Shown here one piece after another: positions 31,538 through 45,338 of a stretch of 64,000 bases of DNA. Numbering within the stretch: the stretch's first letter is position 1; every line of letters begins with the position of its first letter. The stretch is from contig NC_089738.1 in assembly GCF_035083965.1 (NCBI RefSeq), positions 13,418,734 through 13,482,733 of the forward strand, read 5' to 3'. Both the position numbers and the translations under genes were made by a program. The stretch comes from Branchiostoma lanceolatum (Eukaryota > Chordata > Leptocardii > Amphioxiformes > Branchiostomatidae). Under the pieces are notes generated by a model. The model searched no databases, had not been told where the DNA came from, and saw only the letters and a list, made by a program, of their open reading frames with translations.

Positions 31538-34322
31538 ACCTGTGCGTAACGGATATTTTGAGATCAAGCAAACAGCCCATGATGTGTGCAAATGTAGACT
31601 TTTCAGTCTATGTAAATGTTTACCTGTACCACTAGTCCAAACCGTTGCATTACCAGAATTGTGGGCTGTATAAGAATTGCGGGCTGTACCTTCTTAAATA
31701 CATCCTTTCCTACCAGACACATAGCCCGTACTACCCAATAATACAATCATAATGCTAAAAGAATTCACGGGTCGCATTCCGGCATATAATTTTCACGAAT
31801 ATTTTGTGGATTTGGTATGCAAATATAAGGTGAAGCAATAGTATCAATTTTTCTTCATATTTTCTGAAAACATGTGATCAACGTTTTAGGAAGTGTCATA
31901 TTCGTGTATGTCTTATGAATATAATGTTGCAACTTATTCCAAATTATAACAAGTGTCGGGAACTAAGCCTTAGTTTTATAACTTATCCAAGTACATTAGT
32001 ATCCAAGTTATACTTTTCATATTTCTTCCATCAAACTTACAGGGGTGACACAAAAATAAACATGGGTTTATTTTGTTTTAACAGCGCGTCGACTGATGAT
32101 GATGATACTTATGATAGACGTCTACCCTTTGCGAACTTTGCCAAATCAAGTCACAAAGTCAAGCGTAGGTTTTAAATTTGTGTCAGGGAACGTTAGACAT
32201 GAACGGTATGTACTTTCTGAAAGGTTAGTTCGGTAACGCACAATGATTCGAACCACATTATCATATGTAAGGATATTAACGGCCATTGGCTTCAGAATAC
32301 CTTCTTTCTAATGCTAACTTGACACGTACTGAAGCCTGGGTAACTCTAGACCGAACAGTGCCAAACATATATCGAGAAGGGGTCGAAGGATCTTCGTGAT
32401 GTTGGTTTGTAGATAGCTGATACTTGACATAATGAAATACTATTTATGCAAATCAGAAACAGAAGCCTTACAAGGAAAGTTTATAAATCCGCTGCAGCCT
32501 TCTTTGCTAAGATAAGACTTTCATACTTTGAACATATTGTGTTATTGGGGTAGACAAGATGATCAACTGATATGACTTATGCTAATGAAGTCTCTCTTGA
32601 CTGTTTTCCAATTTTGGTATGAGATGTTGATGACTGTAGGAGTTAGATCATAATGGTTAAGATGAAATAGTGCCCCGGCCTTGTAAGACACCAGTGCCGA
32701 TCCGTTTGTAGAAAACCCGGTTTCTACCGTTGGTGAAACTAGCAAAGGTGAAAAAGACAACACAATGCACCGATTTTATCTAAAGGTTATAAACTTCTTC
32801 ATACTTCTCACTTCTGCATTCGACATTTGCACCGTTAATTCATAGAAAGCCTGCTAAAGGTTTAGCCATAGCAATAGTAATCTATTCTTCTCAAATATGT
32901 TGTGAAAATGTTTAAAAGCATCTGCTATGTACATGTTTGGTCACATTTGCAAGTCTTGTCTAGTGGGCGTGACCAAAAGACCTTGTTAGGTACCAATATT
33001 ATTCTAACACTACGATTTAGAATTTGATAGTCAGGTGTTTTTGTAGCTATCTAAACAACTAGTCATAGACATAAACGTATTAACAGTTGCTAAACATTCA
33101 CCACCTTGTAATATGTTACGATTAAGGGGAGGAAATATCTGAGGAATGTTTTCATTGGGACGTAGAAATTCATATCATATTTTATGATTACACAGTTTTT
33201 ATACGTGTCAAGGTGGGACAATCGGTTTGGTAGGTAATGGACGTGACCAGATTATCCATTACAGTCAGTGCATTTGTTATATCAATTCGGATGAACGTCG
33301 CCGTGGAGGCACAGAATTAAAAGAAACGTCCGTTAGGTTATCATGTTGTCATCGGAATAGCTATGACATTGTACAATAAAACCGTATTTCCTTCCAATAC
33401 GTCGCAGTTGAGTTGGGAGAACTTCAACGTATGTGGCATCATAGTAAAGGTCCCTTTATAAAGTCAAATTATTATTTCTAAATACACGAAAATAAAAATT
33501 TCCACCATCTAAGATCTTCATTCATAACCAAACTGTGGTGTTTATCAGGCTCAAATGCCTCCCATGCCAGATGTGTAAGTTCGTAGTTCAATCGTGCCCC
33601 TTAATTAAAACAAACAGGTTAGACTCCATTTGATACATGTGTCTTTGTGTGACCTCACGCTAGTCTAGACTGGTCATTATCACTCATGCGTTTAATGTAA
33701 AAAAACTAGATTAGGATGCCTTTGTCACGTCCAAGCTGCAGTAAATCACCAACGTCGGATGCTAGGTGTGTGGGTTTTGACTCAGAATTTAGCATAGAGC
33801 GTAGGGAAGGCATACATGTATGTAGGCTGTGTTCCAGAATTTTATATCGTCGAGCGTTGTCGAGGCGCCCCCAGGCAGCCCCCCCCCCGTCAAGTCGGTA
33901 TTCAACATAAAATCAATAGTTTTGACGCAAAACTAGATAGCTGGATCTTGGGTTAATTGTTGACGTCGATCGGGAAGCCTCATGATTTGATGTAATTCGT
34001 AATCAGTTCTGAGAATTCAACGTACTTCGTAATCGGCGGCGAAAATTTTGTGTAATTCGTAATTACTACCCCCACGCTGTGCCTTATTAAGAGGTTGTAG
34101 AATGCCTCTGCTTTAATGTCAATACTGTTAGGTTTTTAAAAAAGATCAAAGTTTAGAGATAATGAGAAAATTTTGGACGCCTCCATTGCCTTCTCCTCGG
34201 AAGCTAAGCCGGTGTTCTTCTGTGAAATCGCATTACACAGTCTACTTCACTCAACAACAAGCTGTGATGTTTATCCATTGCCACTCCCTATGTCGGAGGT
34301 GAAATTTCACATTCCCGGATAG
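31538..34322. other. Downstream flank of copy 3 and gene-free DNA
   Basis: The first roughly 650 nt match the flanks after copies 4 and 5 (phrases GCAAATATAAGGTGAAGCAATAG and CAAGTTATACTTTTCATATT). A candidate AATAAA at 32055-32060 is conserved after copy 4 (38841-38846) and mutated after copy 5. From about 32200 to 34322 I see no exon, only AT-rich single-copy-looking sequence. Confidence 0.5.
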
Positions 34323-34660
34323 ATTGACTTACTCTCAAAGCAGAGATTGGTGGGGAAGATCGTTTTATCATAAGCCCCGTTTTTTTGTCCGCTCGCCCCA
34401 CCAACTTAGGTAACAGAAACTCTCCTGTAACGGCAATGGGATATAGGCTGAGGGTACAATGTAGGTTTCCATGGTCGCAATTCACACCTACACGGCAAGT
34501 GAAGTTTGATAAGGCAACGATTAGCTGTTAATAGCCTTTGAGCCCGCGACGTGGAGCAGAGGTTGGTGGGGCGGGGCGAGCGGACAAAAAAAACTGGGCA
34601 TATGATAAAACGGTGACGATCTTCCCCACCAACCTCTGCTTGGAGAGTAAGCTTGACTCA
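34323..34660. mobile_element. MITE-like element with about 80-bp terminal inverted repeats
   Basis: The left arm at about 34325-34404 and the right arm at about 34563-34660 are inverted copies containing TTGGTGGGGAAGATCG, GTTTTATCAT and GTCCGCTCGCCCC. Each arm is itself flanked by TTGGTGGGG / CCCCACCAA. The centre is about 160 bp and non-coding. It lies in the upstream flank of copy 4, which is consistent with that flank being longer than in copies 3 and 6. Confidence 0.8.
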
Positions 34661-34886
34661 CAATAAGCCCCAGAGCGACCTGACAGGTTCGACTTCATTT
34701 CATGAATAAATAATACCGTGGCGGATCATCACTAATAAGATATCTCTAACATTGTCGTCCGATTTGTACCTCACAGGTGGGAATACATTCACTAGCTGTA
34801 CCAATTATAGAGCTCTGAGGAATCTTTTACAGTAGAAAAATCTATATTACATGTAGATAAATATCATAAGAATAATGTCAGGTCTT

Positions 34887-34935
34887 GGTGCTATAATCAT
34901 GTGGTCTGTCTTCTATGTCAGGTGACGAAACACGC
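34887..34935 (+). promoter_or_regulatory. Conserved 5' block of copy 4
   Basis: It is homologous to 29148-29190 and 47947-47993 and ends CTATGTCAGGTGACGAAAC. Here it lies about 450 nt before the ATG rather than about 75-80 nt, so extra DNA sits between the block and exon 1. Confidence 0.4.
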
Positions 34936-35384
34936 TATACTTTTCTAATCTAGGCCATGTTGATTCCATTATATAGATGATCCTCCTCGAAAAAAAGGCT
35001 TGGCAAAAAAGATGGAAGTCCCCTTCATTATGGAATCTAAGTGATCAGGAAAGTAAAACAAAAGACTAAACATCCAGAGTATGGTATACCGAAAGATAGA
35101 TTCTACATATTTGTTCTTTCAACTTTTCTTTGACCTTGGAATTGACTTTAATATTCTACGACATTAGTATCCGTTTTCCGAAATTTTGCTTTTGCAATTT
35201 ACGGCATATATTTTATCATTTTGCAGGTGCTTTAAAAGATTTACAGTATGGTCAAAGAATTTATTTCGTGGAAATAGACGAAAATATCTGCTCGCGCGGA
35301 TGCCATACATGTAATCATGTAACATGGCCTTATGAACGAGAATAGTTGTCTTTCTGTAGGAGCAAGGACAGAAACTTGAGAAAG

Positions 35385-38251
35385 ATGCAGTCTGTGAATG
35401 AACCACCAGACGGCGGCTGGGGGTGGATGGTGGTGTTAAGCACATTCCTCGTACACGTCTTCGCTCTAGGAGCTGAGAATTGCATGGGAGTGTTCTACGC
35501 GGAGTTCCGAGAAGTTTTCCAAGAAAGCGCGGGAAGCACGTCCTTTGTCACTTCTATCTTCGTCGCTACTACAATGATGTGCTGTGAGTACAATATGTAC
35601 TTCGAAATATCTCATGATCGAAAATGTCAAACCATTTTCCAATTCAAAGATTGCTGCAAATATCACTATGGCTGTGCAGTTGCTGAAGCTGTAGAGTTAG
35701 CATTATGTGGAAATGACCGAACATAACAACGGATGTACTTTATTGCCCATCTGCTGTGCAAGATACGATTTATGAAAAGTTTCGTAAAGTATTTCTAAGA
35801 TACAAGCTATTTCAAACATAAACAATATTAATGGAGAGTGTATTCTACATGCAAGATTATAAACCATAGAACGCTTCGATCGCGACTTGTGAAATAGTCC
35901 CCCGGTAGAACTACAAAAGACCGCCCCTTCAGTACGAACTTTTAAAGCAGGAATTTGTGAGATTTTTGTTGTAATTTTAATGATCTGCAAATACCTGTAA
36001 TTTCTATGATCTCCAATTACTGTTAGAAGTGTGCATACTTTATATTGTTATGCTATTCGTTATGTTGTCGTTGGCATTGGCAATGTATGTACTGTTATGT
36101 CAACTGTATTTATTGTGATTTTGGGGGCACATCACTAATTGATTTACTCAATAAACTCAAACTCAACACTCTCGTGCATTTCCAGCTCCCATCGCCAGTG
36201 CCCTAAGCAACCTGACCAGCTGTCGTGCCGTTGTCATGGCTGGAGGCATTATTTCTGCCGTGGGACTCGGGGTCAGCTTTTTCGCACAGAACATCATACA
36301 GCTGATCATCACCATTGGGTTGATAACAGGTCTGTACATAACCACTGTCTCTAGACTATAAAATGCATATTACAGCATCTGCAATTTCGTACGAATTAAC
36401 GTTACAAAAGTGCGTATGTTCCAGTCCGTACCAGACTGCTTTGAAATTTGCCACAAGAATTGACCGGCAAATCAGTTACAAGGTTCCCTGTGTAGTTTAG
36501 CTCCTTTGCCGGTATATATACGTACTCCTCTTACAAAATTATTCAGCCCATTTTCCCAATTTCTACTATTTTGCAGCAACCCAGGGAGCTGGCTAAGACT
36601 ATACTTCACTGTTTCGTACACTGATTTCATGGCCAAGAATTGAGCTATGCTGTTCCGACTGAGAAATACGTCGTCGGTGACACAGTGCTCCAACAGACTG
36701 GCACATAGATAGCTCTATAACCATGTATTCATTGTTTTCTTCGCGTTTCTTGTAGGTTTTGGGATGTCTCTGATGTACTCACCAAGTGTGGCAATGATCG
36801 GGAAATACTTCCACAAGCGACACGCCACAGCCAATGGGATCGCGGTCAGTGGGACCGGAGTCAGTATGTTGGTCATTTCGCCGCTCTTCCAGTTCCTTAT
36901 CGATGAGTTCAGGTGGAATGGTGCTCTCCTGATTTTCGGCGGCATGGCGCTCAATGGCTGCGTCTTCGGTGCCTTGCTGAGACCCTTAGATCTTAAAGAT
37001 GCTGGGAAAGGCGAACAAGCCGAAAATGAAGACGAACAGGACGCAGATTCATCGAAAACGTGCAAAGCCATTGTGCCATTCTGTCAAAAAGTTTTAGAAA
37101 TGTTTGACGTCACTTTATTAAAAAGCCGACTTTTTCTTGTCTACAGCCTGTCCCTGATCGTGTTAATTTTGGGCTATTCGATGATTTACGTGCACCTTGT
37201 AGCCCACGCCCAAGCTCTAGGAGTTGAGAAAACGCAAGCCGCATTCCTCCCGTCCATCATGGGCATCGTCGAAGCCGTTGCAAGACCGATAAACGGGTGG
37301 TTATCAGACAGAGTACCAGTCAGAAAATTGTACTATTACATGGCAGGTTGTGTCGGTGTGGTTATATGCAACATCGCCATACCACACTCGCACACATACG
37401 CGGCCCTCGTGGCGTGCATGGTGTTCTATGGGATTTCCTCCGGTACCTTCTACCCACTGATCGCGGTCCTTGTACGGAAATACAGCGGCGTTTCCAGGAT
37501 TTCCGGCGGGCTGGGGTGGGCGTTCGCCTTCCAGGGTGTCGCCTATCTGCTGGGACCGCCCATAGCAGGTATAAAGCATCGTTCCGATGGCCGTATCATG
37601 GATCCCATTGAATGCTGGGAGACGCGGGGCACTGTGGGGAGCGGAGGGGCAGACTTCATCATTACCATGACAACGCTATATGCCGTGCAAGCGTGCTACG
37701 TCCAATCCGGCATCTTGCCCGTGGTAATGGGTTGATCCATGCGCTACCCATAGTGCCCCGCGTCTCCCAGCATGCAGTAGGATCCGTGAAATGGTCTATG
37801 AAGAAAATAATAAGATAAAGGGATGAACTGAAAGAAAAACTGGAATGTTAGCTAATGTTATCGATCATATTACTGTTTCTAGATTTCACTAAGTACGCGG
37901 GTTCCATTGCATCAAACAGTATATTCATTTTTCAAGTTGATGCGACCGTCGACGGCAACATTGTACCTTCAGCCTGCTTCATGTCTTACACAATCTTCTC
38001 CTACAGGCTGGCTGTATGACGCAACCGGAAACTACGACATGTCCTTCTATGCAGCCGCGACCTTCATCTTCGTCTCCGTGGCCATTCTCCTCCTCCTCGT
38101 GCCGAGGAAAGGGGGGAAATGGGCGCTGGAGTCCGGCAAGCCTGCTCCTTACGAGTGTGACGAGCTGATCGGACTTCAAGCTAGACAGCTACCTGCCGAT
38201 AGTGTCACTACTGAAACCCTATTGACCTGTGAACTGTTGACCAGTGTGTAA
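35385..38251 (+). CDS. SLC16 monocarboxylate transporter-like, copy 4
   Basis: Exons 35385-35583, 36186-36329, 36756-37568 and 38007-38251 give 466 aa. The start is the shared AAAGATG. DGGWGW and YFHKRHATANGIAVSGTGVS are intact. The position aligned to MCT1 Lys38 is Asn, in the unusual stretch GAENCMGVFY. TM8 reads EAVAR. The C-terminal 40 residues (YECDELIGLQARQLPADSV...) are essentially the same as in copy 5. About 650 nt of downstream DNA is also shared with copy 5, so these two are the youngest pair. Intron 3 contains the foldback element, and the exon 3 frame reads on for about 55 codons into it. The substrate is unknown. Confidence 0.93.
37600..37785. repeat. Foldback element in intron 3 of copy 4
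   Basis: It is an inverted repeat bounded by GGATCC with arms GCTGGGAGACGCGGGGCACTG / CCCCGCGTCTCCCAGCATGC. The site and sequence are the same as in copies 2, 5 and 6. Confidence 0.85.
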
Positions 38252-40134
38252 CGGACAATCTGAAATCAGGCAAACACCCCATGCATGATGTGTTTGCAAA
38301 TGCAGACCTTTCAGTCTACATGTAAACGTTAACCGGTACCACTAGTCCAGACCGTTGCATTTTCAGAATTGTGGGCTGTACAATAATTGTGGGCTGTACC
38401 TCCTCAAAAGACATCCTTTCCTATAGCCTACCAGGCGCATTGAGTGTACTACGCGAGACATAATGGAAAGTTACTTCTTTTATTGTGTGGGAGGAGCGAA
38501 CGGTAAAAGAATGAATGGATCGCATTCCTAGATACATTTTTCACGAACACATTGTGACATTTGGTATGCAAATATAAGGTGAAGCAATGGCATTTTTTCT
38601 TAGTATTTTTCAAAATATGTGATATTTGTGATATGTGATATATATATATACGTGTATCCGATCCTGTCAAGGTAAAGAGGCTTATAAATGAAGCAACTTA
38701 TTTCAAGTTATAACAATTGTCTGGAACTAAGCCTTAGTTTTATTCATTCCATTCATTCATTCATAACTTATCCAAGTACATTCGTATCCAAGTTATACTT
38801 TTCATATTTCTACCATCAAACTTACAGTGGTGACGCAAAAAATAAATGGGTTTATCTAATTCTAACGGCGTATCGACTGATGATGAAAAATGGGTTTGAA
38901 ATTTAGTAGACAGGTCAGGTAGACAGGACAGCTAGCCAGGCCAGGTAGACAGCCAAGCCTTTTCCGCAAACCCGACGAAATGTTTTGCCTAATCTGGAGA
39001 CTTTTTGGGTTAATAGAAGGAACAGGTAGGGTCTTACCTTTCCCATTTTGGTTGAAATTTGTTTAGTTCAGCAGTTTAGGTGGCGTAACAACAGATTTGA
39101 GTTGCAATGCTGTGTCATGCGGTACAGCCTGGAAACTCAGGGTCAAGGGTAGGGTCTGTTTACTTCGGGGGGCGTTTCTCGGAGTTTGGGAGTGTACAGT
39201 TACCCTCTGTTTTCCGCCAAGTTGCATGTTTATCAAGTATACCCTTGTGACTTTCTGGTGGAGAAGAGTTTTTAAGATTGAAGTTAAGGTTAGTACTTTT
39301 ACGGGGCGTTGTTTTAGTGCCTCTTATCATGCATGGGCTCCAATGGGGGCAAGTAACTTTGTTGTCAGCCCTGTACCGCCCCCCCCTCCCCTCCAGTAGT
39401 GATGTAGCAGTTTCTATTAAAATGGCTTGTTTATGTAGATTACTTCCGTTATTTGATCTGAAACAGATCAGACAGACAAGTGGTACATCCCTTCATACAG
39501 ATTTATTCAAATTCTCACTCATTTCTCAACGTTTTTTAATACCGGGGGTTTTTTTTGCGTCCAAAATAGCGGATAACATGGGTTGGAGGAAATAGCTGTC
39601 CGTCTCGATTGGCGGAAACAACTGTCCGGTCCGATTTCAGTGTGGAAAAAGCTGACCGACTGTTTCCGGGTGTGGTTGCGCCCCCTAGCAGAAATAAAAG
39701 TGAAAGCAGTCTGACGTGTTACCGCTTGTCATGACATGAAGCGAGCTCATTGGATACAAGCATGCAAATGTCCACAATGCGGCCGGTGAATGCAAGCGAT
39801 ACTTTACGTAAATAATGAAGACGAAGCCCCACTCCAATAAACTACTAGCTCCCCTCGCTTCGTCTTATTATCTATATGAAGTGCAGTACAGTTTTACGTT
39901 TGTTACAACCAACATTACATTTGTTGCATACTTGAGCTGTTTGCCTAACTTGTCATATACTATTGTCACCTGGTAGCTTATACATTGCGGTACACGTACG
40001 TTCGATACCTTTTGTTAATATGTGCATTGTATAAATGTGCCTCAAAAGGTTGGCACTGGGTGGTGAAAGCCGCTACATATCCATGGAATAGGTTTTATCA
40101 CGTTGTTTTTCAGTAGAAAGGAGCAAGGGCATAA
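38252..40134. other. Intergenic DNA between copies 4 and 5
   Basis: The first roughly 650 nt duplicate the flank after copy 5, including AATAAA at 38841-38846. A small imperfect minisatellite (CAGGTAGACAG) lies at 38908-38956. A short inverted repeat, AAGACGAAGC / GCTTCGTCTT, flanks about 30 nt near 39819-39868. Otherwise nothing is recognised. This is the shortest spacing in the array (1.9 kb). Confidence 0.5.
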
Positions 40135-40145
40135 ACTTGAGAAAG

Positions 40146-42710
40146 ATGCAGTCTGTGGATGAGCCACCAGACGGAGGCTGGGGGTGGATGGTGGTGCTGA
40201 GCTCATTCCTAGTTCACGTCTTCGCTCTAGGAGCGTACACGTCCATGGGAGTGTTCTACGCCGAGTTCCGAGAGGTTTTCCACGAAAGCGCGGGAAACAC
40301 GTCCTTTATCAGCTCCGTCTTCACCGCTACTGTATTGATGTGCTGTGAGTATTTTCCATGTCTGTGCAGTGGCTGAAGCTGCCCCACATTATGTAGGAAT
40401 GGCATGACATAACAACGGATTATTTTATTGTCCAACTGTTGTGCAGGGTACAATCTATGAATTGAAAGTTCCGTAAAGTAATACTAAGAAACAAGTCATT
40501 CTAAACATGGCAAATATTTTTCGTAATTGTATTTATGGCTAGCAATTCTACATACTAGAACCATAACCACAAAAAACATAACTATAACCATAAAGACGTA
40601 AACCGTAGGACGTTTCTACGATTCTACAATTTCAGCTCCCATTGCCAGTGCCCTGAGTAACCTGACCAGCTGCCGTGCCGTTGCCATGGCAGGAGGCGTC
40701 ATTTCTGCCGTGGGGCTCGGGGTCAGCTTCTTCGCACAGAACATCGTACACCTGATCATCACCATTGGGCTGATAACAGGTCTATATATGGCCGCTGTCT
40801 CTAGACTATGAATTGGTGGAAACGCAAATATTAGCATGTGCAAGTACTAGTACGTACGAATCAACACCACAAAAGGAACTGGAGGTATGTTCCAATCCGT
40901 ACCAGACTGCATGGGAATTTTCAATAGTAATTATATAATTGACGAGCAAAGGAGTTGCAAGGTTCCTTATGCGTAACTCCTGCCGGTACACCCCTCTTAC
41001 AAATTATTTAGCCTATTTTCCCAATTTCTTCTATTTCAGTAGCAACTCAGGGAGTCTGGTAGATACTAATATCTTATATTCACTGTTTCGTACGTTACTA
41101 TTTTATGCGCATGAGTGGAGCAAAATGCTATGCTGTTCCAAACTGAGAAAACGTCGTCCGTGACAGAGTGCTTCAACAAGCTGACATAAAGATAAATCTA
41201 TAACAATGTATTCATTGTTTTCTTCGCGTTTCTTGTAGGGTTTGGGATGTCTCTGATGTACTCCCCAAGTCTGGCAATGATCGGGAAATACTTCCACAAA
41301 CGGCACGCCACAGCAAATGGGATCGCGGTCAGTGGGACCGGGGTCAGCATGTTTGTCCTCTCGCCGCTCTTCCAGTTCCTTATCGATGAGTTCAGGTGGA
41401 ATGGTGCACTCCTGATTTTCGGCGGCATGACGCTCAATGGTTGCGTCTTCGGTGCCTTGCTGAGACCCTTGCATCTTAAAGACGCTGGGAAAGACAAAGA
41501 AACCGAAGATGAAAAGGCTGCAGATTCATCGAAAACGTGCAAAGCCATCGTTCCATTCTGTCAAAAAGTTTTAGAAATGTTTGACGTGACATTATTGAAA
41601 AGCCGGCCTTTCCTTGTCTACAGCCTGTCCCTGTTCTTGTTAATGTTGGGCAATTCAATAATTTACGTACACCTGGTAGCTCACGCCCAAGCTCTAGGAG
41701 TGGAGAAAACACAAGCCGCATTCCTCCCGTCCGTTATGGGCATCGTCGAAGCCGTCGTAAGACCTTTAAACGGGTGGTTATCAGACAGAGTACCGGTCAG
41801 AAAACTGTACTATTACATGGCAGGTTGTGTCGGTCTGGGAATATGTAATATCGCCGTACCACACTCGCACACATACGCGGCCCTCGTGGCGTGCATGGTG
41901 TTCTATGGGATTTCCTCCGGCACCTTCTACCCACTGATCGCGGTCCTTGTACGGAAATACAGCGGCGTTTCCAGGATTTCCGGCGGGCTTGGTTGGGCGT
42001 TCGTCTTCCAGGGTGCCGCCTTTCTGCTGGGACAACCCATAGCAGGTATAAAGCATCGCCCCGATGGCCGTATCATGGATCCCATGAAATGCTGGGAGAC
42101 GCGGGGCACTGTGGGGAGCGGAGGGGCAGACTTCATCATTACCATGACAACGCTATATGCCGCGCAAGCGTGCTACGTCCAATCCGGCATCTTGCCCGTG
42201 GTAATGGTTTGATCCATGCGCTACCCATAGTGCCCCGCGTCTCCCAGCATGCAGTAGGATCCGTGAAATGGTCTATGAAGAAAAAGATAAGATAAAGGGA
42301 TGAACTGAAAGAAAAACTGGAATGTTAGCTAATGTTATCGATCATATTACTGTTTCTAGATTTCACTAAGTACGCGGGTTTCATGCATCAAATGGCACAT
42401 TCATCTTTCATCTTCCCTCGACGGCAAAATTGTACCTTAACGTCTTACAAAATCTTCTTCTACAGGTTGGCTGTATGACGCAACCGGAAACTACGACATG
42501 TCCTTCTATGCAGCCGCGACCTTCATCTTTATCTCCGTGGTCATTCTCCTCCTCCTCGTGCCGAAGAAAGGCGGGAAATGGGCGCTGGAGTCCGGCAAGC
42601 CTGCTCCTTACGAGTGTGACGAGCTGATCGGACTTCAAGCTAGACAGCTACCTGCCGATAGTGTCACTACTGAAACCCTATTGACCTGTGAACTGCTGAC
42701 CAGTGTGTAA
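40146..42710 (+). CDS. SLC16 monocarboxylate transporter-like, copy 5
   Basis: Exons 40146-40344, 40636-40779, 41239-42045 and 42466-42710 give 464 aa. The start is the shared AAAGATG. DGGWGW and YFHKRHATANGIAVSGTGVS are intact. The MCT1 Lys38 position is Thr, and TM8 is EAVVRPLNGW. The C-terminus is near-identical to copy 4. Intron 3 carries the foldback element, and exon 3 reads through it for about 55 codons; if that intron were retained, the protein would end without TM12. Introns 1 and 2 are the compact versions of those in copies 3 and 4. It is a membrane carrier of unknown substrate. Confidence 0.93.
42077..42262. repeat. Foldback element in intron 3 of copy 5
   Basis: It is nearly identical to 37600-37785, with GGATCC boundaries. 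Left arm around 42077-42120, right arm around 42218-42262. Confidence 0.85.
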
Positions 42711-43329
42711 CGGGCAATCTGAAATCGGGCAAACAGCCCATGCATGATGTGTTTGCAAATGCAGACTTTTCAGTCTACATGTAAACGTTAACCGGTACCA
42801 CTAGTCCAGACCGTTGCATTTCCAGAATTGTGGGCTGTACCTCCTAAAGACATCCTTTCCTATGGCCTACCAGGCACATTGCGTGTACTACACAAGACAT
42901 AATGGAAAGATACTTCTTTTATTGTGTGGGAGGAGCGAACGGTAAAAGAATGAATGGATCGCATTCCTAGATACATTTTTCACGAACATATTGTGACATT
43001 TCGTATGCAAATATAAGGTGAAGCAATAGCATTTTTTCTTAGTATTTTACAAAATATGTGAACGTGAAGGTAAAGAGGCTTATAAATGAAGCAACTTATT
43101 TCAAGTTATAACAATTGTCTGGAACTAAGCCTTTGTTTTATAACTTATCCAAGTGCATCAGTATCCAAGTTATACTTTTCATATTCCTACCGGCAAAACT
43201 CAAGTGGGGTGGCACAAAAATATACTTGGGTTTACTTAATTAAGTTGAATCAGGATGATGATGAAACATGGGACAAAAATCGAATTGTCAAGCATAGACG
43301 TCTGCCTTTTGTGACCTTTACCAATTGAA

Positions 43330-45338
43330 GTCACTAAGCCAGATCTTAAATTCGTGTCATGAAAACGTTAGACATGATATATATGTACTTTCTGAAAGGT
43401 TTGTTTAGTAAGGAACCACCCTATCACATGTAAGGATCCGGATACATTCTTTCGAATGCTATCTTGAAACGTACTGAAGCCTATAGGCAACTCTAGATCG
43501 TACAGTCTCAAATATATAGTCCAAAGTGTTTTCAAGCGTGCTATACGCACTTCCCAACACGCGATCATTATATACCATACACCCAGTACGAAAACGGAGA
43601 CAAGGAGACAGACGTTTGGAAAACTATTTCAACGCATTGTCTCTTCGGTTCTAAACATGCAAGGTTTACTGACCTCCGCAAGGTTACTGACCTCCCGTCA
43701 CCAGCGATGCATAAAAAACAGGTACAATAGAACCACGTGATTTTTTTTAGGCAAAGCGTTCAGGTGACATCGATATCAGCAAACTTAGCGCAACAACACA
43801 GGGCGGAACACTAGCTAGAAATCATAGCCTGTGAGTCTATAGTGTTGTGTCCTACTATGAAAAGGCTCGTTTTGTGCAGTTCAAGTCATAATCTTTTAGA
43901 TCGACTGACAAACAGTGGCCTCTTGGGAAGATCTGACCCAGTGACTCAGTGTTTGGTCAAATCAAAAAAGAGTTCTAACATTCCGTGTTTTGATACGGGT
44001 TTCAAGGCATTGTCTCTTCAGTTCCAATAAGGAAGGGAATGATAACTGAAGAACCTCGCTCTGTCATTGCCAGGCACTCATGGCACATAAGCTAAACACG
44101 CAAGGTTACTGACCTCCAGTCACTAGCGATGCGGAAAGCCATGTACAATAGAATCAGACAAAGCGTTCAGGTGACAGCAGCAATTTAAGGGCAACAACAG
44201 AGAACGGAACAGCTAGAAATCATACACCTTGCCAGTGCGCTGCCTTTATATAAGGTGAGTCTATTGTGTCCTACTATGAAAAGCCGCCAGTTTGTGCAGT
44301 TTAAGTCATAGCCTTTTTGATATAAATTAATAGACTGACGGAGAGAGAATGAAAGACCTCGACACGGAGTTAGTCCCAAGGTTCACAGCCTTGTATGTCA
44401 TAATGCACAAACCTCTTGGGAAGATCTGAGTTAAATCAGTGTTTGGTTAACTCAAGAAAGAGTTCTTATTACCCAAGTTTGGTACAGATACGTCCTATGA
44501 CATAACGACATATAGTACAGTTGTTTGTGGACAGGCATATTTTAGAACACTATGGTCTCAGAACAGTCTATCTCAGACATAAGTTGACGATCACTCTTCA
44601 TGTATGACTATGTATGACATTTTCTGCAACAGCCCAAGTGATGTTGCAAATCTTCTCATGATTTCCATGACCATATATTTTCAGTATCAAATATGATTGG
44701 AACGATAGCTAAATGCAAAAGAAAACGCCACTTCGCATCAACTATCGAACTTGTACAACGTTAACATGAAACCAAACATTTACAGCGAACAATTCATGTT
44801 TGTACAGACCTTAGTAGGTCATGAAGCACGATAGGGTAAAACGTAACATGTACCCCCAGGGCAAATAACAGGTCGGTGAAAGGGTCTCCAATAAGTTGTC
44901 TGACATCATAGTACATCAAAGGCGTCTGGCATTTGTGTCGTTAAGTACACAAATCATGCCAATTGTAAACGTCTGAAATGTACATATATTCGTACCATGC
45001 AGACTTCAGTAGCACCTAGTATCAAAGATGTGTTGGGTAATTGAGAAACGCTCAAACTTTGCCAGTATCATTACATGCTATCAACTTAGAGTGGTCGACA
45101 AATACAACACAACAACCTACGGAACCAGCCAGAACCAGTTAGTAAGGTCAGGGTTCACAGAGTGTTTACAGTAAAGGAACATGACTCTGCGAGGATCAGG
45201 TGTCAAGACAATACGCAGTTGTTTGTCAATGGTATGACACTCGGCAGGTTTGCCAAATCTGAGACGATATGAAAAATGTATGGTTATGCCGTTGCCCCAT
45301 ACGTACATAATTGTAAAGATTTCTAAAGCAACAAGTGT
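43330..45338. other. Upstream cassette flank before copy 6
   Basis: No exon is recognised. Two related segments (about 43680-43960 and 44100-44420, both with GACCTCC..TCAC..AGCGATGC and GTGAGTCTAT) form an internal duplication. About 44540-45300 matches the flank before copy 3 (28010-28830). Confidence 0.55.
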
